Below are positions 1-8,374 of a stretch of DNA of 9,095 nucleotides, piece after piece (the first letter of the stretch is position 1; each line of letters opens with the position of its first letter). Origin of the DNA: Desulfuromonadaceae bacterium UBA6124 (GTDB lineage: Bacteria; Desulfobacterota; Desulfuromonadia; Desulfuromonadales; Trichloromonadaceae); the NCBI GenBank assembly GCA_002423365.1, contig DIVU01000185.1, positions 1 through 9,095 on the forward strand, written 5' to 3'. The position numbers and the translations under genes were made by a program. The notes below the pieces were generated by a model. That model saw nothing but the letters and a program-made list of their open reading frames with translations, was not told the origin of the DNA and did no database searches.

Positions 1-4
1 TCCC

Positions 5-37
5 TTTCCGGCACTTTCCGGCCATTAGATTTCCGGC
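5..37. repeat. Three direct copies of TTTCCGGC
   Basis: TTTCCGGC occurs at 5-12, 15-22 and 30-37. Start-to-start spacing is 10 and 15 bp, so the first two copies lie on the same face of the helix. The array may extend left of the window. It could be a binding-site cluster or a decayed repeat; nothing in the window shows which. Confidence 0.55.
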
Positions 38-53
38 TATCTCCACCTCAGTT

Positions 54-88
54 GATATTTCAGCCCAAGTGCGAAATATCGTCTTTTT
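54..88 (+). terminator. AT-rich inverted repeat followed by a T-run, possible weak terminator
   Basis: GATATTTC (54-61) and GAAATATC (73-80) are exact reverse complements separated by 11 nt, and six T's follow at 83-89 after GTC. The geometry is that of an intrinsic terminator for a gene left of the window, but the stem is AT-rich and would be weak. The right arm is also the core of the 12-bp motif at 72-83, so the structure may instead be two opposed protein-binding half sites 19 bp apart (about two helical turns). Confidence 0.3.
72..83 (+). promoter_or_regulatory. Shared motif CGAAATATCGTC, copy 1
   Basis: This is an exact 12-bp match to the sequences at 6110-6121 and 8235-8246, in the same orientation. 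The core CGA-N4-TCG is a dyad. It lies about 370 bp before the first gene of the operon. By position and symmetry it could be an upstream activator site for the sigma-54 activator encoded at 6200-8203; this assignment is inferred. Confidence 0.5.
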
Positions 89-136
89 TATTCATCCCCC
101 CGTCTCGCCATTCCCCTTAAAAAATCACTAAACATC

Positions 137-158
137 TGTTTTACCGATTGTTTAACCG
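137..158. repeat. Tandem copies of TGTTTWACCG
   Basis: TGTTTTACCG (137-146) and TGTTTAACCG (149-158) differ by one base and are 12 bp apart. A third, inverted fragment AAACA at 130-134 precedes them. These are plausible operator half-sites in the AT-rich upstream region, with no known protein that I can name. Confidence 0.4.
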
Positions 159-198
159 TTTATTGCGGCGATCTGATGTCTGGCATGTTTGGTGATAG

Positions 199-357
199 GG
201 TTTCATAAATAGGGTTTATCCCGATGGCGGGGGTTACGGATTCGCGAGAGTCGCCATGTCCAATCTCGTGTAGACGGCACTCAAGAGGCTGATCGAGGCC
301 GAGCGCAAAGGAAAAACCGTCGCTCAGCTCGTAGAAAAACTGGTGTGCAGGCATTGA
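199..357 (+). pseudogene. Possible decayed reading frame interrupted by TAG
   Basis: One + frame stays open from 199 to 357 except for a single TAG at 271-273. The part after the stop (274-357) reads as an amphipathic, helix-like peptide, TALKRLIEAERKGKTVAQLV and six more residues, ending at TGA 355-357. The part before it contains an ATG at 256 but no convincing ribosome binding site. It could be a gene remnant with a nonsense mutation, or chance. I do not recognise the family. A 64-residue frame on the opposite strand (160-354) overlaps it and looks less protein-like. Confidence 0.22.
275..290 (+). promoter_or_regulatory. Candidate sigma-54 (-24/-12) element upstream of the operon
   Basis: CGGCAC is followed by TCAAG and AGGCT, which places GG at 276-277 and GC at 288-289 with the required 10-bp gap. 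The -24 half matches the consensus TGGCAC well; the -12 half keeps only the invariant GC. The predicted start of transcription is near 301, about 220 bp after motif copy 1 and 150 bp before the first gene. A rival TGGCAT at 181-186 has the right upstream half but GA in place of GC at -12. Both are weak calls. Confidence 0.25.
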
Positions 358-368
358 TGGTTTCTCCC

Positions 369-387
369 GCCGTCCTTCGTGGACGGC
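369..387 (+). promoter_or_regulatory. 7-bp hairpin in the operon leader
   Basis: GCCGTCC (369-375) and GGACGGC (381-387) form a perfect stem with a TTCGT loop. No T-run follows, so it is not a standard intrinsic terminator. It sits 67 bp before the first gene and may stabilise or regulate the leader transcript. The sequence CGTCCTT(CGT)GGACGG is echoed at 6118-6130 before the activator gene. Confidence 0.4.
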
Positions 388-453
388 TATCGTTCATTCG
401 TTACTCAGCCATCGTCAGCTGGGGTTTGACTCACGGGAAAAGGAGCTTTTGGC

Positions 454-813
454 ATGGGCGCAACGATTCGGCAGGATGAAAAAGGGATCTGGATCCTGAA
501 TATTTCCGGGGCTCTGCGCAAGGAGGAGATGGATGCCGTGCAGGCAGTCGCCCTGCAAGGGCTGGCGCCCCAGGCGCAGGCACGGGTGCTGGTTGTGGTC
601 GCGTCGGACTTTAGCGGTTGGGTTGGCAAAGAGGTCTGGGCGGACATGTCCTTTTTTGTCGAACACGGCAACCGGATCGCCAAAATTGCCGTCGTTGGCG
701 AGCCCAAATGGGAAGATGGAATGCTGATGTTCGCGGGGGCCGGTTTTCGGCGGGCGCCGGTGAAATATTTCCCCACCGGTCAGCTTGCCGAAGCCCAGGC
801 CTGGCTGGTGTGA
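454..813 (+). CDS. SpoIIAA-like STAS/SEC14-domain protein
   Basis: This encodes a 119-residue soluble protein with no signal peptide or membrane segment. The pattern matches the SpoIIAA-like (STAS/SEC14, DUF3478-type) family: an N-terminal beta strand pair (KGIWILNISGAL, about 10-21), a hydrophobic strand RVLVVVASDF (44-53), a tryptophan-rich turn (GKEVWADMSFF, about 58-68), and a C-terminal strand-helix ending in KYFPTGQLAEAQAWLV. Family members are usually about 115-125 residues, so it is full length. Their biochemical role is poorly defined; lipid or partner binding has been suggested for the fold. AAGGAG at 440-445 lies 8 nt before the ATG and supports this start. The gene probably opens the operon; its stop codon is 63 bp before the next start. 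The family is fairly sure, the function is not known. Confidence 0.85.
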   Translation: MGATIRQDEKGIWILNISGALRKEEMDAVQAVALQGLAPQAQARVLVVVASDFSGWVGKEVWADMSFFVEHGNRIAKIAVVGEPKWEDGMLMFAGAGFRRAPVKYFPTGQLAEAQAWLV

Positions 814-864
814 ATGTTTGGCGGTGGCGGCGCAAGGATTGTAACGTCATTCCCCATAATCCAT

Positions 865-869
865 GGAGG
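865..869 (+). promoter_or_regulatory. Ribosome binding site that sets the start of the glycoside hydrolase
   Basis: GGAGG at 865-869 lies 7 nt before ATG 877. An upstream in-frame ATG at 814 abuts the preceding stop codon but has no such site in front of it, and the extra 21 residues are glycine-rich and unlike a conserved N-terminus. Confidence 0.75.
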
Positions 870-876
870 TACCGTC

Positions 877-3621
<2,745 letters not shown>

Positions 3622-3664
3622 GTGCCTGGCCCGGGGATCCCATCATCCGTAAAGGAGAGGCGCT

Positions 3665-4738
3665 ATGCGTTTTAAAGGCTCGATAACCCATGCCGCCATG
3701 GTGGTCCTGCTGACTCTGCTCGTCAGCTGCGCGCCGATCGGGCCGCCGACCATCGCCCGCGACCGCTTCGACTACACCACGGCAATTGCCGATTCGTGGA
3801 AGCGGCAGATGCTCCTCAACATCGTCAAAATCCGCTACGGCGATGCCCCGATCTTCCTCGACGTCGCCTCGATCATCAACCAGTACTCCCTGGAAACCGA
3901 ACTGCGCGGCACCTTCGGCTGGTCCGCGCCGCCCTACCTCTCCAAGCAGGAAATCGGCGGCACCGGCCGCTACTACGACCGGCCAACGGTCACCTACAAT
4001 CCCCTGACCGGCGAGAAGTTCGCCCGCAACCTCATGACCCCGGTCGCTCCGGCATCGATTATGAGTCTGGTGGAAGGGGGCTATCCGATCGACTACGTCT
4101 TCCGCATGCTCGTCCACTCGGTCAACGGTGTGTATAACCAGTTCGGCGGTTCCGCCCGTATGCGTCGGGCCGACCCGGAATTCTACACCCTGCTCGAGAA
4201 GCTGCGGCAAAACCAGGCCTCGGGGACCGTCTCGTTGCGGGTGAAAAAGGCCGAGGGGCAGAACGCCCTGATCATGGTTTTCCGCAAACGCGCCGACCCG
4301 GAGGTGGAGGCTGCCGGAGCGGTGGCCCGGCGGATTCTCGGACTGAAGGAAGACGCCGATGAATTCCGGGTGGTCTACGGCTCGGCGCCGGTCGGCGATG
4401 ACGAAATTGCCCTGCTGACCCGTTCGATCATTGAGGTACTCTCCGACATCTCTTCGAGCATCGAGGTTCCGGCCGAGCACGTTGCCGAGAAGCGCGTCCC
4501 GCCGACCCTGGAGCCTGAAGGCGAAGGGATCAAGGGCGCCATGATCCGCATCCGCCATGCCCGGCAACGGCCCGACGATGCCTTTGCCGCCGTCCCCTAC
4601 CGGGACAGCTGGTTTTATATCGACGACCGGGACTATCCGTCGAAAAAACTCTTTTCTTTCCTGATGTTCGTCATGACCCTGACGGAAACCGGAGGCAAGG
4701 AAGGGGCGCCGATCGTCACCATCAGCGCCGGCGGCTAG
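3665..4738 (+). CDS. Lipoprotein of unknown function
   Basis: This encodes a 357-residue protein. The first 22 residues form a lipoprotein signal: Arg2 and Lys4, a hydrophobic stretch (AAMVVLLTLL), and the lipobox LVSC with Cys22 as the lipidation site. The mature part is mixed alpha/beta without further membrane helices. It has Tyr- and Arg-rich segments (GRYYDRPTVTYNPLTGEKFA), a middle region with alternating strands, and a C-terminal block WFYIDDRDYPSKKLF followed by a hydrophobic segment and the ending PIVTISAGG. I do not recognise a catalytic motif or a named family. AAAGGAG at 3651-3657 supports the ATG at 3665. It sits 43 bp after the hydrolase and 59 bp before the lipase-like lipoprotein, so it is most likely co-transcribed and acts at the cell envelope. 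A binding or scaffold role is possible but unproven. Confidence 0.85.
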   Translation: MRFKGSITHAAMVVLLTLLVSCAPIGPPTIARDRFDYTTAIADSWKRQMLLNIVKIRYGDAPIFLDVASIINQYSLETELRGTFGWSAPPYLSKQEIGGTGRYYDRPTVTYNPLTGEKFARNLMTPVAPASIMSLVEGGYPIDYVFRMLVHSVNGVYNQFGGSARMRRADPEFYTLLEKLRQNQASGTVSLRVKKAEGQNALIMVFRKRADPEVEAAGAVARRILGLKEDADEFRVVYGSAPVGDDEIALLTRSIIEVLSDISSSIEVPAEHVAEKRVPPTLEPEGEGIKGAMIRIRHARQRPDDAFAAVPYRDSWFYIDDRDYPSKKLFSFLMFVMTLTETGGKEGAPIVTISAGG

Positions 4739-4785
4739 GCCCGTGATGAAAAACGGCGAGACAACTCACGCCCCTTAAATTGACC

Positions 4786-4791
4786 AAGGAG
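4786..4791 (+). promoter_or_regulatory. Ribosome binding site that sets the start of the lipase-like gene
   Basis: AAGGAG at 4786-4791 is 6 nt before ATG 4798. A TTG at 4780 opens the same frame earlier, but this Shine-Dalgarno lies inside that extension, so the ATG is preferred. Confidence 0.75.
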
Positions 4792-4797
4792 ATCGTT

Positions 4798-6090
4798 ATG
4801 CGTCAGCGCGCCTGGTTCCGCTTGGTGATTGTGGTTCTGCTCGCTGTGGTGGGCGGCGGCTGTGCCCTGCTGGGGTTGCGGGAAGATCTGCAGACCCTGG
4901 GACAGGCCGGCCTTATCGAGGGGCGCGTCGGCGGGTTCGCGGCGGCGAGCAACCCGGTCTGTGTGCTGCTGCTCAAGGATGAGGGCCCAGGGGCGAGAAA
5001 GCGCATTGTTGCCCAGCAGATCGTCTATCCCCCCGAAACCTTCCGGTTTCTGCAACCGCCGGGGAGCTATTACCTGCTGGCCTTCGAGGATGCCGATCAG
5101 GATCTGGTCATGCAGGCCGAGGAACGGGTCGGCTGGTACGGCCAACCGACGCCCATAGCCGTCACCGGGGATGGCCGGGCCGTCACCGATCTGCTGGTCG
5201 AGCTGCGCGGGGCCGATCAGGCCCGCATGGAGCTCCCCCAGCTTTATGCACCGACGGTCCCCCGGATCGGCATCGAGACGGCCTCCCGCTACCTCCATGC
5301 CGGGGAGGTGGTGCCTTTGGATGATCCCCGTTTTGCCCGGAACGTTGGCGAGATGGGGATGTGGGAGCCGGTCAAGTTTCTCGAACAGTATGGCGGCGGA
5401 GTGTTTTTTCTGAAGCCCTTCGCCAAGGACAAGATTCCCGTGCTCTTCGTCCACGGCATGGGCGGCAGCCCCCAGAATTTCAGGTTCCTTATCGATCAGC
5501 TCGATCACGACCGCTTCCAGCCGTGGCTGATGCAATATCCTTCCGGGTTGCGACTTTCCCTTTCCGCCAGTGCGATGGCGAGACTTTTGCGGGAACTGCA
5601 CTTGCGCCACGGTTTTGAGCGGCTGCATATCGTCGCCCACAGCATGGGCGGACTGGTGGCCCGGGAGGCCATCAACCAGTTGACCCAACAGCAATCCAAT
5701 TTGGTGGCGACCTTCGTCACCCTGTCGTCGCCGTGGCAGGGGCATCCGGGTTCCCGCACCGGGGTCGAGAAGTCGCCGGTAGTGATCCCCTGCTGGTACG
5801 ATATGGCCCCCGGCAGCCCGTTTTTGCAAGCCCTGCCGCAAACGCCCCTGCCGGAAGGGACGGCCTATTACCTCTTTTTCAGCCACAAGGGGGAATCGGC
5901 TCTGTTCGCCGGGGAGAGCAGCGACGGCACCCTGCCGCTCTCCAGCATGACCGATCTGGCGATGCAGGATGCGGCGCGCAAGGTGCTGGCTTTCAGCGAA
6001 TCCCATGCCGGCATACTCACCAGCCCCGAGGTGGCGCGGCGGCTCAATCGTCTGCTGTCGGCCCCGGACGGAACCGACCGATCGCCCTAA
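4798..6090 (+). CDS. Alpha/beta-hydrolase lipoprotein (lipase/esterase-like)
   Basis: This encodes a 430-residue protein. An N-terminal signal with Arg2, Arg4 and Arg8, a hydrophobic run (LVIVVLLAVV) and GGGC (Cys22) suggests a lipoprotein; Gly at -3 makes the lipobox non-ideal. Residues about 38-137 look like a small beta-sandwich, with strands around VCVLLLKDEG and the phrase FLQPPGSYYLLAFEDADQD. The alpha/beta-hydrolase domain starts near 212. It shows the oxyanion-hole motif HGMGG (219-223), the nucleophile elbow AHSMGG with Ser282, a probable acid Asp376 in SSDGTLP, and a probable base His403 in ESHAG, so the triad is complete. This pattern fits triacylglycerol lipase or PGAP1-like esterases. 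It would hydrolyse an ester at the envelope; the substrate is unknown. It is the last gene of the presumed operon, with 109 bp to the activator gene. Confidence 0.87.
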   Translation: MRQRAWFRLVIVVLLAVVGGGCALLGLREDLQTLGQAGLIEGRVGGFAAASNPVCVLLLKDEGPGARKRIVAQQIVYPPETFRFLQPPGSYYLLAFEDADQDLVMQAEERVGWYGQPTPIAVTGDGRAVTDLLVELRGADQARMELPQLYAPTVPRIGIETASRYLHAGEVVPLDDPRFARNVGEMGMWEPVKFLEQYGGGVFFLKPFAKDKIPVLFVHGMGGSPQNFRFLIDQLDHDRFQPWLMQYPSGLRLSLSASAMARLLRELHLRHGFERLHIVAHSMGGLVAREAINQLTQQQSNLVATFVTLSSPWQGHPGSRTGVEKSPVVIPCWYDMAPGSPFLQALPQTPLPEGTAYYLFFSHKGESALFAGESSDGTLPLSSMTDLAMQDAARKVLAFSESHAGILTSPEVARRLNRLLSAPDGTDRSP

Positions 6091-6106
6091 GCCAAGGAGG
6101 AGGGCT

Positions 6107-6130
6107 GGACGAAATATCGTCCTTGGACGG
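6107..6130 (+). promoter_or_regulatory. Shared motif copy 2, in a dyad upstream of the activator gene
   Basis: GGACGA (6107-6112) and TCGTCC (6117-6122) are perfect inverted arms around AATA. The 12-bp motif CGAAATATCGTC occupies 6110-6121. A second GGACG at 6125-6129 makes CGTCC the shared arm of two overlapping dyads. The site is about 80-90 bp upstream of the activator start codon. It has the symmetry expected for a homodimeric helix-turn-helix regulator, so autoregulation by the adjacent activator is a reasonable inference. Confidence 0.55.
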
Positions 6131-6139
6131 AATCTGACC

Positions 6140-6168
6140 TTGACAAGGGTTTTGGTCATGTTTAACTG
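6140..6168 (+). promoter_or_regulatory. Possible sigma-70 promoter for the activator gene
   Basis: TTGACA (6140-6145) is a perfect -35 hexamer. The -10 region is poor: TAACTG at 6163-6168 has the ideal 17-bp spacing, and TTTAAC at 6161-6166 fits better in bases but with a short spacer. No -24/-12 element is visible between the dyad and the gene, so the activator may be transcribed by the housekeeping sigma factor or by read-through from the operon. Confidence 0.35.
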
Positions 6169-6199
6169 TGTAAAAAACCATTGGCAGGGAGGATCAATC

Positions 6200-8203
6200 A
6201 TGAGTTCCAGATTGGCGGCAGAGCCGCCCCGTGGTGATGACCTCCCGATCGTCGAGCCTGCCGACGCCTTCCCCCCCGTGTTACTCCCCCGCCATTACAG
6301 CCGCCGTATTGCCGAAATCTCCGCCCGCCTGGTCAAGGTGGCCAACGAGGATCTCGATGCCGAGATCCTGTGGGCGCTCCGCGAGGCGCTGCAACCCTTG
6401 GGGGTCGATCGGGGCGGACTGCTCGAGGTTGTTGAAAACTCGCCGCTCGTTCGACTCACCCATGCCTGGTATGCCGAGGGAGTCGACCGGGTTTCCGAAG
6501 AAATCAACCTGGCGGAGTGGTTTCCCTGGAGCTATCGGCACAAGGTTATCGAGGGAAAAATCAAGCGCATCGAAAATATTGACGATTTCCCTACCGAAGC
6601 CGAAATCGACCGTCAATCCCATCGCCTGTTGGGAACCAAGTCGGATCTGGGCATTCCGCTTTTCATCGGTCGGCGCGTCCATCATCTGCTCTCCATCAAC
6701 ACAACGAAAATCGAGCGTGATTGGCCCGAACCGCTGATTACACATCTGCGCCTTTTGGGGGAAGTTTTCGTCAGCGCCCTGCAACGCCGGGATGACGCTC
6801 GCGCCCTGCACTATGCCAGGGCGCGGCTCGATCTGTCGGCAGCCTCGGCCGGCGCCGGGCTCTGGGATCTCGATCTCGAAAGCGGAGTCTACTGGCTCAC
6901 CGATAAAACTCGCGAAATGTTCGGTTTCGGTCCTGACCTGACGTTGACGCGTGAGGATTTTATCAAAGTGGTCCATCCCGACGACCGGATGCGGATCAAA
7001 GAAGCGACGGCCGAGGCCGTCAGCACCAGAGAAGAGACCAGCGTCGAATACCGGGTTGTTCTGCCGGATGGCCGGCTCCGGTGGATGCAGACGCGGGGAC
7101 GCGTCCAAAAGGAATCGCTGCGCGAGAAGATCATGCTCATGGGCGCGACCCTCGACATCACGGAACGCAAGCAAACGGAACAGCAGCTTGAGGAACAACT
7201 CCGGGAGATCGATCAGCTGCGCAAACGCCTTGAACAGGAAAACGCTTACCTGCGCGACGAGGCGGCGGCGTGCCGGGAGCAGCAGGGCGTACTCCATGTC
7301 GGCGGCCGGATGCAGACGGTCATGGCCCAGGTCGAGCAGGTCGCGGGGACCGGGAGCACGGTGCTGATCCAGGGGGAAACCGGAACCGGCAAGGAAGTCT
7401 TTGCCCAGACCATCCATCGTCTCAGCCCCCGGGGTAAGCGGGTGATGGTCAAAGTGAATTGCGCCGCATTGCCGGCGGCCCTGGTGGAAAGCGAACTCTT
7501 TGGGCGCGAGAAGGGGGCTTTTACCGGCGCCCTCAGCCGACAGGCGGGGCGCTTCGAGGTCGCGGACGGTTCGACGTTGTTTCTGGACGAGATTGCCGAG
7601 ATGCCCCTCGAAACCCAGGCCAAGCTGCTGCGGGTCTTGCAAGAGGGGGAATTCGAACGCCTCGGCAGTTCCAAAACCATCAAGGTCGATGTGCGGGTCA
7701 TTGCCGCCAGCAATCGCGATCTGGCGCTCGAAGTCGAGCAGGGGCGCTTCCGTCGCGACCTCTTTTACCGTCTCAACATCTTCCCCATACAGCTGCCGCC
7801 ATTGCGGGAGAGGGCGGATGAAATCCCCCAGCTGGTCTGGCAGTTCGTCAACGAGTTCGGCGAACGCATGGGAAAAAAAATCCATCGTATCGCCAGTCGC
7901 GACATGGAGCAGCTCAAGGCCTATGCCTGGCCGGGGAACATCCGCGAACTGCGCAACGTCATCGAACACGCCCTGATCGTCAGCAAAGGGGAAACCCTTG
8001 AACTGCACCGACTGGCCGGGGAGGATCCGGCGCCGGCGGCGGTGACCCTTGAGGAGATGGAACGCCGGCATATCCAGGACGCCCTTGTGGCCACCCACGG
8101 CAAGGTCAAGGGGGCGGGAGGGGCGGCGGAACGGCTCGGCATACATCCGTCAACCCTCTATTCCCGCATGCTCAAGCTCGGCATCCATCCGGCCCGCCCC
8201 TGA
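6200..8203 (+). CDS. Sigma-54-dependent activator (GAF-PAS-AAA+-Fis)
   Basis: This encodes a 667-residue cytoplasmic DNA-binding regulator. Residues about 35-195 look like a GAF domain and about 210-325 like a PAS domain ending in the typical DITERK. A short coiled coil (325-365) leads to the AAA+ module, which has Walker A GETGTGKE (392-399), an intact sigma-54-contacting GAFTGA loop (439-444), Walker B LFLDE (460-464) and FRRDLFYRLN (517-526). A Fis-type helix-turn-helix lies at about 636-661 (AAERLGIHPSTLYSRMLKLG). There is no receiver domain, so it probably senses a ligand or redox signal directly rather than through phosphorylation; no heme- or flavin-specific residues can be named. AGGGAGG (6186-6192) supports the start; longer in-frame starts upstream lack such a site. 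It is flanked by copies 2 and 3 of the shared motif, suggesting local and autogenous control. Confidence 0.95.
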   Translation: MSSRLAAEPPRGDDLPIVEPADAFPPVLLPRHYSRRIAEISARLVKVANEDLDAEILWALREALQPLGVDRGGLLEVVENSPLVRLTHAWYAEGVDRVSEEINLAEWFPWSYRHKVIEGKIKRIENIDDFPTEAEIDRQSHRLLGTKSDLGIPLFIGRRVHHLLSINTTKIERDWPEPLITHLRLLGEVFVSALQRRDDARALHYARARLDLSAASAGAGLWDLDLESGVYWLTDKTREMFGFGPDLTLTREDFIKVVHPDDRMRIKEATAEAVSTREETSVEYRVVLPDGRLRWMQTRGRVQKESLREKIMLMGATLDITERKQTEQQLEEQLREIDQLRKRLEQENAYLRDEAAACREQQGVLHVGGRMQTVMAQVEQVAGTGSTVLIQGETGTGKEVFAQTIHRLSPRGKRVMVKVNCAALPAALVESELFGREKGAFTGALSRQAGRFEVADGSTLFLDEIAEMPLETQAKLLRVLQEGEFERLGSSKTIKVDVRVIAASNRDLALEVEQGRFRRDLFYRLNIFPIQLPPLRERADEIPQLVWQFVNEFGERMGKKIHRIASRDMEQLKAYAWPGNIRELRNVIEHALIVSKGETLELHRLAGEDPAPAAVTLEEMERRHIQDALVATHGKVKGAGGAAERLGIHPSTLYSRMLKLGIHPARP

Positions 8204-8234
8204 CCCGAAGCGGTCGACATCTCAAACAGGCGTT

Positions 8235-8246
8235 CGAAATATCGTC
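8235..8246 (+). promoter_or_regulatory. Shared motif CGAAATATCGTC, copy 3
   Basis: This is the exact third copy, 32 bp after the activator stop codon and just before the terminator hairpin. Its centre is about 115 bp upstream of the start point predicted from the -24/-12 candidate at 8330-8345, a usual distance for a sigma-54 enhancer site. The context GTTCGAAATATCGTCTTT resembles copy 1 more than copy 2 on the left side. Confidence 0.5.
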
Positions 8247-8251
8247 TTTCC

Positions 8252-8278
8252 AGCCGGGCTTCCTGCCCGGCTTTTTTT
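8252..8278 (+). terminator. Rho-independent terminator of the activator gene
   Basis: AGCCGGGC (8252-8259) and GCCCGGCT (8265-8272) pair perfectly around TTCCT and are followed by an unbroken T-run to 8278. It lies 49 bp after the activator stop codon and separates that gene from the ABM/sulfatase unit. Confidence 0.93.
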
Positions 8279-8289
8279 CTGCATCAAGC

Positions 8290-8319
8290 CGTAAGGTCCC
8301 GCCATATCAGCGCCTTACG
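8290..8319. repeat. 7-bp inverted repeat CGTAAGG/CCTTACG
   Basis: CGTAAGG (8290-8296) and CCTTACG (8313-8319) are exact reverse complements with a 16-bp gap, arms 23 bp apart. It lies between the terminator and the -24/-12 candidate, in the zone where an operator, bending site or second activator site would be expected. Confidence 0.4.
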
Positions 8320-8329
8320 CCTTCGTCTC

Positions 8330-8345
8330 CGGCACCCACCCCGCT
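8330..8345 (+). promoter_or_regulatory. Candidate sigma-54 (-24/-12) promoter of the ABM/sulfatase unit
   Basis: CGGCAC, then a C-rich spacer, then CCGCT puts GG at 8331-8332 and GC at 8343-8344 with exactly 10 bp between. The -24 half matches the consensus except the first base; the -12 half keeps GC and the following T. Transcription would start near 8356, 19 nt before ATG 8375. The C-rich context makes a chance match possible. Confidence 0.35.
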
Positions 8346-8374
8346 GGCATGATTCATGGTAATGCCTTAACCAT

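Larger units (their letters stand above)
1..453. other. Repeat-rich intergenic region without a confident gene
   Basis: No open reading frame here has a good start, ribosome binding site and protein-like composition together. The stretch contains three copies of TTTCCGGC (5-37), an inverted pair of GATATTTC/GAAATATC followed by a T-run (54-88), the first copy of the 12-bp motif shared with two other intergenic regions (72-83), two copies of TGTTTWACCG (137-158), a possible broken reading frame (199-357), a sigma-54-like element (275-290) and a 7-bp hairpin (369-387). The left 200 bases are clearly more AT-rich than the genes. This is most likely the control region of the operon starting at 454, possibly together with the 3' end of something outside the window. 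Confidence 0.6.

Noticed and set aside
160..354. 64-residue frame on the - strand in the left intergenic region
   Set aside because: It has no ribosome binding site and no protein-like pattern, and overlaps the more plausible + strand remnant.
757..779. Inverted repeat CCGGTG/CACCGG around GAAATATTTC inside the first gene
   Set aside because: It lies in a conserved coding segment, lacks a T-run, and only partly resembles the shared 12-bp motif.
814..876. Earlier ATG for the glycoside hydrolase, touching the preceding stop codon
   Set aside because: There is no ribosome binding site before it, and a strong GGAGG sits before ATG 877; the added 21 residues are not family-like.
4742..4770. CGTGA/TCACG inverted repeat between the two lipoprotein genes
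   Set aside because: The arms are only 5 bp with a 19-nt loop and no T-run; this is expected by chance.
7873..7880. Run of eight A's in the activator gene as a slippage site
   Set aside because: It encodes ordinary Lys codons in the AAA+ lid region, and no alternative frame product makes sense.
4735..8146. Long - strand frames (4735-6201 and 6281-8146) opposite the lipase-like gene and the activator
   Set aside because: Same shadow effect; the + strand frames carry complete catalytic and AAA+ motifs.
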